Source: a virus
Length of the DNA stretch: 29,544 nt
Strand: one strand, 5' to 3'
IMG/VR virus record: IMGVR_UViG_3300046009_007651
Location: 1 to 29,544 of that record
Part shown: piece by piece, positions 24,182-29,544 of the stretch
Layout of the letters: every line of letters begins with the position of its first letter
How positions within the stretch are numbered: position 1 is the first letter of the stretch
Program-made: the position numbers and the translations under genes
Notes under the pieces: model-generated
What the model saw: the letters and a program-made list of their open reading frames with translations, nothing else
What the model was told of the DNA's origin: nothing
The model's database searches: none

Positions 24182-24212
24182 TTTTTCTTTAAATGAGGGT
24201 TTTTTATTATTT

Positions 24213-24220
24213 GATTTATA
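24213..24220 (-). promoter_or_regulatory. Weak late-type promoter candidate TATAAATC
   Basis: On the minus strand this reads TATAAATC, one mismatch from the late consensus. It sits 31 bases before the ATG at 24181. It is in a divergent gap with an exact motif facing the other way (24238-24245). Confidence 0.3.
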
Positions 24221-24237
24221 TTTTTCATTTCTTATAT

Positions 24238-24245
24238 TATAAATA
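24238..24245 (+). promoter_or_regulatory. T4-type late promoter motif TATAAATA
   Basis: An exact TATAAATA ends 15 bases before the ATG at 24261, good spacing for a short leader. It is the only visible promoter for this single-gene unit. Confidence 0.5.
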
Positions 24246-24260
24246 TCTAAATAATGTAAA

Positions 24261-24476
24261 ATGAGTCAAGAAGAAAACAAAGTGTTTGCCAAGTTATTTG
24301 GTAATGTAGATATTTTAAGTGAAGAACATTTAGAATTGATATTACAAAATATGAATAAAGAACAATCATTATTTTTTTTGGTTGAGGCAATCAAGTTGGG
24401 TTATAAACAAAACCTCTATACTATTGGTGAAGTAGAAGTAATATCTAAAGCCATTAGAGTTATGAACAGAAACTAA
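24261..24476 (+). CDS. Small unrecognised helical protein (71 aa)
   Basis: This is a single plus-strand gene between two minus-strand blocks, with its own late-type promoter motif and a bidirectional terminator behind it. The product is helical and mildly acidic (EEHLELILQNMNKEQSLFFL, then GEVEVISKAIRVMNRN), with no known motif. The dedicated promoter and terminator are the main argument that it is real. Confidence 0.68.
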   Translation: MSQEENKVFAKLFGNVDILSEEHLELILQNMNKEQSLFFLVEAIKLGYKQNLYTIGEVEVISKAIRVMNRN

Positions 24477-24495
24477 ATTTTATTTTATACAAAAA

Positions 24496-24521
24496 AAAAG
24501 GTCAGATTTCTCTGACCTTTT
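24496..24521. terminator. Bidirectional terminator between convergent genes
   Basis: An 11-base stem AAAAGGTCAGA (24496-24506) pairs with TCTGACCTTTT (24511-24521) across loop TTTC. A nine-A run (24491-24499) gives a T-tract on the minus strand, and TTTTC follows on the plus strand. It ends both the 24261 gene and the capsid gene. Confidence 0.88.
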
Positions 24522-24541
24522 CTTATTCGGTGTTTAATTGA

Positions 24542-26425
24542 TTATCTCAATTCTCTCAAGTCAAATGTTCTAACTCCATCAACTGTGATACGTCCGTAGA
24601 AACGGTTGTTAACCATTTTCTTAGCGTATCTTGTCATAATACCTTTGATAGGTGTGAAGTTGAATGGGTTGTACATTGTAGGAGTTAATTGTAGAGGTAC
24701 ATACGGAGCGTAGATGTAACCTGTGTCTAACAATGACGTTCCTTTGTGTCCTACTAACACTTGGTTAGGTGGGAAGTAAGGGTCACGGTAAACTTGGTAT
24801 CTACCTGATAATGTACCAACTCTCTCAATACCCATGTTGTATTGATCTTGCTCAGGAGCTGCGTTAGATACGTGGAAGTATTCTAAGTCATCAAAGATTG
24901 CAGAAACCTCAGAAGATACAACGATCCAGTTAGCACCACCTCTCAAAGTTGATTTGTGGATTTGTGCTGACAATTGGTTGATCGCTGTGATCAAAGTTTG
25001 GTTCCAGTCTTTTTGAGTGTAAGAAGTGGTAGCACCAATTCTTCTCCATCCGTTGTAGTCCCAACGTAAGTTCCAAGCTGCACCTTTACGTAAGTCACGT
25101 AAGATTTCACGGTCGATCTCAGCTGCTACTTGCTCTGACAACAATGCTGTCAATTCAGCTTCAGCGTCGATGTTATGGAATGCAGCTACGTCTTGAGCTA
25201 ATTCAGGAGACCATTGTGCTCTTAGTTTTCTTTCTGTAACAGATACAGTTACTGACTCAAGGTCAAAAGAAACCTCACCAATTTTGTCTTCGAATTCCAT
25301 TTCTTCGTAACGTCTCCAAGTTGCTTGGAAAGATGTTCCTGATGTAAGTGCACTTAAAGTAACACCTGTGTAACCATCTAATGATGTATCACCACAGTCA
25401 GCACATGCTGGACAAGAAAGGTCTACTTCTAAGTAGATACATCCTTCAGAGTCACAAATATCCCAATAGTTACCACCGTTACCTGTGTTGTTAGCGATAG
25501 TTTGAGGGTAAGTGATGTTATTGAAGTTTGTAGGTGTTTGATTACCGTATTGAACAATACCTTTACCGTAGATTTGAGTTACAACTCTAAATAAAAGTGG
25601 TCCAGATCCTGTAGGACATGGAGAACTTGCTGCTTGTCCGTAACCTGTGTATTTAGTGATAGTTAAATCAGAAAGGAAAGATTCTGTATCCATTTCTTGA
25701 CCATCAGGACCGATAAGTTTACCAGCACCTGTAGAAGTAAATCCACAAAGTTTCATTAAGATTTTTCTAATGTTTGGTCCTACGTAAGTTGCGTCATTGT
25801 TAGATGCATCAACCAACATACCGTTAACCCATTTTTGAACTGAAGTTTCAGTAGTACAAGCTGTCCATCTACCTTTAGAGTAGTCAAACAATCCTGGAGG
25901 ATCTAACGCCGCTTCGTTACCTTCGTAGAACAAGTCATAAAGGTTTTTACCGTAAGGGTAGTTAGGAACTGCTCCTGAGTTAGGATAACCTTGTCCTGGG
26001 TTATTTTGACCTGCATTTACTGCTTCAGGTGAACCGATTGGTGGGTAGTGAACTCCTCCGTTATCAGTTTGTACATCGTTAGCATATCCTTGGATACGTG
26101 GTACAAAGTAGAACAATTTACCGATAGGTAAGTTCATTGCTTGTACAGATACGATGTCGTTAGCCAATAATTTAGAGAATACACGTCTTACGATTGGGAA
26201 AACAACAGTTTCGAATGCTCCGTTAGAAGTACCGTCAGATGTTGCTTCGTTAATCAAGAAAGATGCTTGGTTCTCATATAATTGAGCTACGTTTTCTTTT
26301 AAGTGACCTTTTAGACCATCCAAGAAGCCTAATTTGTCCCATTTGTTAATTGTGTCTTCTTTGATAACTTTAAGGTGTTTCAAACCAATGTTACCAACAA
26401 GACCTGATTCTAATAATGCTCCCAT
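24542..26425 (-). CDS. Major capsid protein, gp23-like (627 aa)
   Basis: T4 gp23 features are visible: N-terminal delta region with ENQASFLINE|ATSDG, matching the T4 site SFLTE|AE, so cleavage after E60 should give a 567-aa mature protein; then VRRVFSKLLANDIVSVQAMN and a C-terminal YIYAPYVPLQLTPTMYNPFN followed by GIMTRYAKK, as in gp23. It is longer than T4 gp23 (521 aa). The excess includes a Cys-rich insert near 324-344 (CDSEGC, CPACADC). Codon use differs from all neighbours, with many C-ending codons and CGT for Arg, typical of extreme expression. Upstream lies an AATAAATA motif, and a strong terminator follows. Confidence 0.93.
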   Translation of the reverse strand: MGALLESGLVGNIGLKHLKVIKEDTINKWDKLGFLDGLKGHLKENVAQLYENQASFLINEATSDGTSNGAFETVVFPIVRRVFSKLLANDIVSVQAMNLPIGKLFYFVPRIQGYANDVQTDNGGVHYPPIGSPEAVNAGQNNPGQGYPNSGAVPNYPYGKNLYDLFYEGNEAALDPPGLFDYSKGRWTACTTETSVQKWVNGMLVDASNNDATYVGPNIRKILMKLCGFTSTGAGKLIGPDGQEMDTESFLSDLTITKYTGYGQAASSPCPTGSGPLLFRVVTQIYGKGIVQYGNQTPTNFNNITYPQTIANNTGNGGNYWDICDSEGCIYLEVDLSCPACADCGDTSLDGYTGVTLSALTSGTSFQATWRRYEEMEFEDKIGEVSFDLESVTVSVTERKLRAQWSPELAQDVAAFHNIDAEAELTALLSEQVAAEIDREILRDLRKGAAWNLRWDYNGWRRIGATTSYTQKDWNQTLITAINQLSAQIHKSTLRGGANWIVVSSEVSAIFDDLEYFHVSNAAPEQDQYNMGIERVGTLSGRYQVYRDPYFPPNQVLVGHKGTSLLDTGYIYAPYVPLQLTPTMYNPFNFTPIKGIMTRYAKKMVNNRFYGRITVDGVRTFDLRELR

Positions 26426-26442
26426 TTTTTTTGAGTTTTTAT

Positions 26443-26450
26443 TATTTATT
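26443..26450 (-). promoter_or_regulatory. Candidate late promoter of the capsid gene, AATAAATA
   Basis: The motif lies on the minus strand in the 33-base gap between scaffold stop and capsid ATG, 17 bases before the start. It has one mismatch to TATAAATA. A separate promoter would let the capsid gene be made in excess over scaffold. Confidence 0.4.
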
Positions 26451-26458
26451 GTTTATGT

Positions 26459-28009
26459 TTATTTTAATTTTCCCATTAAATCCTTCATTCTCAAGAATTG
26501 AGGATTTTCATAAGTTTTTGATTCAATCAAGTTTGTAGCGGATCCTGTTGTAGGAGTTTTAACTACGTTTCTCTCGAATGATTCTTTAATTGTTGTTTCT
26601 GATCCTTTTGATACTGAACCTAATTCATCTTTAATTACTCTATAAAGATTTTTAGATTCTTTAAGTGACTCCACATTATCAAATCTTCTTAGAATGTTAA
26701 TTTTTTCCTGTTTGGTTGTAGAATGCTCAGTGAAAAGTCTTGTTGCGTAAGCCAAATTAGAATTAAACACAGCAACTTCGTTAAGTTTTGTTCTGAAAAC
26801 ATCAAGAGCCTTTTTATATTCTTCGTTTTTTTCTCTTAGAAGATTAACTTCACCATTTACAGACTCTATTCTCAAATGAGATGGTGCTGCTTTTGGTTTA
26901 GGTAATCCAGGTTTACCCCAATATTTACCAGCCCCTAAAGTTCTTGACGCTTCTTTGGTTTCTTCTTTTTTAGTGTAATCTTTTTTACCCATGTGAGTTT
27001 TAGATTTATCACCTTTGTTTCCACCCATAGTTACTTTATCCCATCCTTCTTTAGATTCGCCTTCTTTATATTCAAATTTAGCTTTACCTGTACCAACAGC
27101 CTTTGTTCCTTTACCAAAAGCTTCTTTTCTTTTAGTATTAAAACCGCCGCTCATGTTAGGTTTTTTATCGTAGTTGAATTTTGGTCCTCTACCAACACCT
27201 ACACCTTTAGGTTTCATCGATTTTTTAATCGCTTCCATAATTTTGTCTTCAACAGAATCTTCTCCGTCTTCTTCCTCTAAGTCACCATAACTATCCTCAT
27301 CACCCGTACTTAAGAAAATATCTAAATCATCTTCGTCTTCAGGAAATTTAGGAAAACTTGGTTCCTCGTCGGCAGAAAGTTGGAAGTCATCGTCTTCATC
27401 CAAACCCATCCAATCTGTATCGATTTGTAAATCATCTTCATCTTCATCTAAGGTAATTTCAAAAACGTATTCGTCTTTTTCTTCACCACCAAAATCGTAA
27501 TCTTCTTCTGTAGACCAAGACTCATTTTTTTCATCTTTAAACATATCATCAAGTTCAGATTCACCTAATCGGATCATATATTCTTTTTCGCCATCTTTTA
27601 AATTTATCATATCGTCATTTTTTGTTACGATTATTCCGTCTTCTGGTCCCATGGCCGTAAAAACTCTTAGGACCTCAGAGTCAGGTGCTGCTGTCATATC
27701 AATTGTCTCATCATCCATAAAATCTTCATCTTCATCGTCTTCATCATCCGAATCTAATTTCATTTCTATATCTGAATCCGTGTCATCAACAACATCTTCA
27801 TCTGGATTTATTTCTGTGTTACTCACAGAAAGATTTGCAACCTCTTCATCATCATCTTCGTCTTGCTCGTTTAGAGATTCTTTTACTAATTGCTTGATTT
27901 CTTCCTTCATGGTTGAAGCAAGTATTCCTTTTGCATTCTCTTGTAGAGCTTCCTCCAAGTTCTTAATTTGGATTAATGCGTCTTCTACTACTTCTGATTT
28001 TTTTTGCAT
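26459..28009 (-). CDS. Prohead core/scaffold protein, gp22-like by position (516 aa)
   Basis: Located between protease and capsid genes, as T4 gene 22 is. The N-terminal ~260 residues are extremely acidic (many DEDD runs), residues ~260-350 are basic and Gly/Lys-rich, and residues ~375-470 are a predicted coiled coil (LREKNEEYKKALDVFRTKLN and on). The product is longer than T4 gp22 (269 aa), mainly through the acidic part. Several [L/I]-x-E sites occur in the first 50 residues (LQE24, LNE48), fitting repeated cleavage by the protease during maturation. Sequence similarity to gp22 itself is not obvious to me; the call rests on order and composition. Confidence 0.8.
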   Translation of the reverse strand: MQKKSEVVEDALIQIKNLEEALQENAKGILASTMKEEIKQLVKESLNEQDEDDDEEVANLSVSNTEINPDEDVVDDTDSDIEMKLDSDDEDDEDEDFMDDETIDMTAAPDSEVLRVFTAMGPEDGIIVTKNDDMINLKDGEKEYMIRLGESELDDMFKDEKNESWSTEEDYDFGGEEKDEYVFEITLDEDEDDLQIDTDWMGLDEDDDFQLSADEEPSFPKFPEDEDDLDIFLSTGDEDSYGDLEEEDGEDSVEDKIMEAIKKSMKPKGVGVGRGPKFNYDKKPNMSGGFNTKRKEAFGKGTKAVGTGKAKFEYKEGESKEGWDKVTMGGNKGDKSKTHMGKKDYTKKEETKEASRTLGAGKYWGKPGLPKPKAAPSHLRIESVNGEVNLLREKNEEYKKALDVFRTKLNEVAVFNSNLAYATRLFTEHSTTKQEKINILRRFDNVESLKESKNLYRVIKDELGSVSKGSETTIKESFERNVVKTPTTGSATNLIESKTYENPQFLRMKDLMGKLK

Positions 28010-28098
28010 ATTTTTTTAATCAACTTTCAAATAAATATTCAGAATATTAAAAAAAGTTATTATTTTAGGTATCTAATCGAAAAAAAATTAAAAAGCAT

Positions 28099-28124
28099 AA
28101 AAAAAGGGATGTTAAAAACATCCC
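28099..28124 (-). terminator. Terminator between DUF4494-like gene and scaffold gene
   Basis: GGGATGTT (28106-28113) pairs with AACATCCC (28117-28124) across a 3-base loop. On the minus strand it is followed by seven T. It ends the protease transcript upstream of the scaffold gene. The rest of the 141-base gap (28010-28150) is A/T-rich, with no other clear feature. Confidence 0.82.
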
Positions 28125-28150
28125 CAATTCTTTAAAAAAATTTTTTTCTA

Positions 28151-28360
28151 TTACTCAATTACCTCATCAATTTTACTTTCACTGATCGAAGTAATTCTCC
28201 AATCCATTGAGTAATTTTCGTAAACTTTGGTCACTTTCGCTTCCACATCAGTTGGGTTATAACCACGAACTAATTTTTCTTCTCTCATTTTTTTAATCTT
28301 ACCAGTCTCACTATCAACCATATCGGTAGTGATCTTTGCTACAAAATATTTTTCGTCCAT
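28151..28360 (-). CDS. DUF4494-like small protein (69 aa)
   Basis: The pattern KYFVAKITTDMVDSETGKIK, then EEKLVRGYNPTDVEAKVTKV and WRITSISESKIDEVI, matches what I know of DUF4494: a strand with two modified residues, a linker with ETGK, a motif [V/L]xxxxxTxxEA, and a final strand with a basic residue. DUF4494 is found mainly in Bacteroidota and their phages and its function is unknown. It is coupled to the protease gene with an 8-base gap and sits inside the head cassette, suggesting late expression. Confidence 0.65.
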   Translation of the reverse strand: MDEKYFVAKITTDMVDSETGKIKKMREEKLVRGYNPTDVEAKVTKVYENYSMDWRITSISESKIDEVIE

Positions 28361-28368
28361 AATAAATT

Positions 28369-29097
28369 TTATTTATCCAAATAATCGGATAATCTTTTCA
28401 TTAAGTCAAGAGAAGCGTTTCCTGTTTCACCAACATGACGTTCAACTTGTTGTTTCTTTTCCTCATCCAAGTTCTCTTCAAAATTTAACCTATCATCAGG
28501 ATTTAAGAAAAGATACGCACCTGGTGTAGATGGAGAAGATACTAAGTCAAAACAAATTAATTCAAAATCTTCTTGTACTTCGTTTTGTTCCCCCACTTTT
28601 TTAAGTGATCCTACTCCACGAGAAGAAATACCTAAAGTAACTCCTTGACGAAGATAGTTTGCTGCCAAATCTCCTTTTGTTGATACAATTCCTCTTTCGT
28701 GGAAACCTGGACTTGTAAGTAATTTTAATTTACCTAATAATATAGGACCCTCCCACCATATATCGGTGATTGCGTGTGATACTCTATCTAAATCTATTAA
28801 AGATGATTCAGGGTGATTTAACTCTGAAAGAGCCGTTCCTTTTTGAATCATCTTCTTATAATTTTCCGACTCTCTCTTTAAGATCTTCTCAGGATAGATT
28901 CTTCCGTTTCTATTTGGTGTGTCATATTTTTGTAATACCGCATAAAACTCAAAAGGTTTTGAGTGATCTAACATATCACGATTTTCTCTGATCATAGATA
29001 AGTTTCTTCTTTCATTTGGATCAATGTATCCCGCATCGTATTCGACAAGGATTCCTCGACCAGAATCTCTTGGTCCTAATATTTTTAATTCGCTCAT
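28369..29097 (-). CDS. Prohead core protease, gp21-like (242 aa)
   Basis: Signature segments of the phage prohead protease family are present: TPNRNGRIYP (60-69), SELNHPE with the probable catalytic His95, VTLGISSRGVG with Ser158 or Ser159, and ELICFDLVSSPS with Asp184, as in T4 gp21. The enzyme matures the prohead by cutting scaffold, capsid and internal proteins after [L/I]-x-E. Length is close to T4 gp21 (212 aa). The N-terminus SELKILGPRDSGRGILVEYD may include a self-cleaved part. It precedes scaffold and capsid genes, the T4 order. Confidence 0.9.
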   Translation of the reverse strand: MSELKILGPRDSGRGILVEYDAGYIDPNERRNLSMIRENRDMLDHSKPFEFYAVLQKYDTPNRNGRIYPEKILKRESENYKKMIQKGTALSELNHPESSLIDLDRVSHAITDIWWEGPILLGKLKLLTSPGFHERGIVSTKGDLAANYLRQGVTLGISSRGVGSLKKVGEQNEVQEDFELICFDLVSSPSTPGAYLFLNPDDRLNFEENLDEEKKQQVERHVGETGNASLDLMKRLSDYLDK

Positions 29098-29120
29098 TTA
29101 ATATTTTTTATTAATAAATA

Positions 29121-29544
29121 CTAAACAGTTTCAGTTTGTTTTTTTATTACTTTAACATTACCGTTCTTTGTTAGATAAAATTTAAAATATTTGTTTTTGG
29201 AAAAAACTTCTCCATATACATCTTTTATTAAATTTTTAACTGATTTTTTTAATTGGGGAGATTTGAAATCCATTGGTTCTTTGAGATAAAGATTTATTTC
29301 TAAATTCAAAAATGATTTCTTTTTTAATTGTAGACCACTAGTTCTTAAGTCTAAATCGACAATAAATTTGTCGTCAAAAAGTTCTTTGTTTATGTTTGTG
29401 TAAACCGAATGTTTTACTGATCTTGACATATTTGACACAACTCGGTTCCAATTTTCTATGTCTTCTTTGGGCTCAACCCAAGTTTGCAAATTTAAATAAA
29501 TTGATTTCAGATTTTGTGAATCAATTGTTCCATAATGGGATCCC
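29121..29544 (-). CDS. Unrecognised protein upstream of prohead protease, partial (N-terminus beyond right edge)
   Basis: The frame stays open from its stop at 29121 to the window end, so the gene is cut at its 5' side. An internal TTG at 29489 is not needed as a start. The visible ~141 residues (GSHYGTIDSQNLKSIYLNL, then VEPKEDIENWNRVVSNMSRS) have a helical first part and a beta-type second part (FIVDLDLRTSGLQLKKKSFL, NLEINLYLKE), ending in a basic tail. In T4 this position is held by gp67/gp68 and the portal gene. I see no clear similarity, so only the position suggests a prohead core or head role. Confidence 0.72.
   Translation of the reverse strand, partial: GSHYGTIDSQNLKSIYLNLQTWVEPKEDIENWNRVVSNMSRSVKHSVYTNINKELFDDKFIVDLDLRTSGLQLKKKSFLNLEINLYLKEPMDFKSPQLKKSVKNLIKDVYGEVFSKNKYFKFYLTKNGNVKVIKKQTETV

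Noticed and set aside
26993-28019. Phe-rich and Ser-rich plus-strand ORFs opposite the scaffold gene
   Set aside because: Poly-Ser is the antisense reading of Asp/Glu-rich codons in the acidic scaffold region; no independent coding signs.
1-29544. tRNA, rRNA, integrase, transposase or attachment sites
   Set aside because: I looked for cloverleaf-like segments, inverted repeat ends and recombinase motifs by eye and saw none; short or degenerate cases could be missed without a covariance search.

Overview
The window looks like part of a large T4-like tailed phage (myovirus-type Caudoviricetes) infecting a Bacteroidota host. The T4 link rests on a head cassette in T4 order on the minus strand (prohead protease, acidic scaffold, gp23-like major capsid protein), a gp5-like baseplate protein, PhoH and a gp55-like late sigma factor. 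The host inference rests on AT-rich DNA, almost no Shine-Dalgarno sequences before the starts (A/T-rich leaders instead), one promoter of the Bacteroidota TAnnTTTG type, and a small DUF4494-like protein, a family I know mainly from Bacteroidota. I see no tRNA, rRNA, CRISPR array, integrase or transposase.

Layout. (1) 1-2202, minus: the first 734 codons of a very large virion or fibre-like protein that runs off the left edge, with a Cys-rich block and a 28-residue Pro-Thr linker. (2) 2255-4890, plus: five small to medium proteins, mostly unrecognised, one of them a lone WYL-like domain, closed by a strong hairpin terminator. (3) 4990-16225, plus, tightly packed: glycosyltransferases of several folds, two SAM methyltransferases, a DnaQ-like exonuclease, dUTPase, PhoH, a HAD-like protein, the gp55-like sigma factor and small unknowns. 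(4) 16238-22313, plus: virion genes including a 643-aa protein, the gp5-like spike/hub protein, a fibre-like 491-aa protein, a Cys-rich protein and a basic Cys-tailed protein. (5) 22394-23090, plus: two small genes behind a host-type promoter, the second a lipoprotein. (6) 23087-29544, minus apart from one small plus-strand gene: a 364-aa protein, then major capsid protein, scaffold, DUF4494-like protein, protease and a partial gene at the right edge.

How the parts may work together. The gp55-like factor probably reads TATAAATA-like promoters, several of which lie before structural genes. The prohead protease should cut after [Leu/Ile]-x-Glu. The capsid protein has such a site at the expected place (I-N-E60|A), and several non-capsid proteins carry similar short helices ending in [L/I]-x-E, which suggests a set of proteins packaged in the head and perhaps injected. 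The large glycosyltransferase and methyltransferase group, embedded among late-type genes, may decorate virion proteins or modify the host surface. These functional links are inferences from sequence patterns and gene order.
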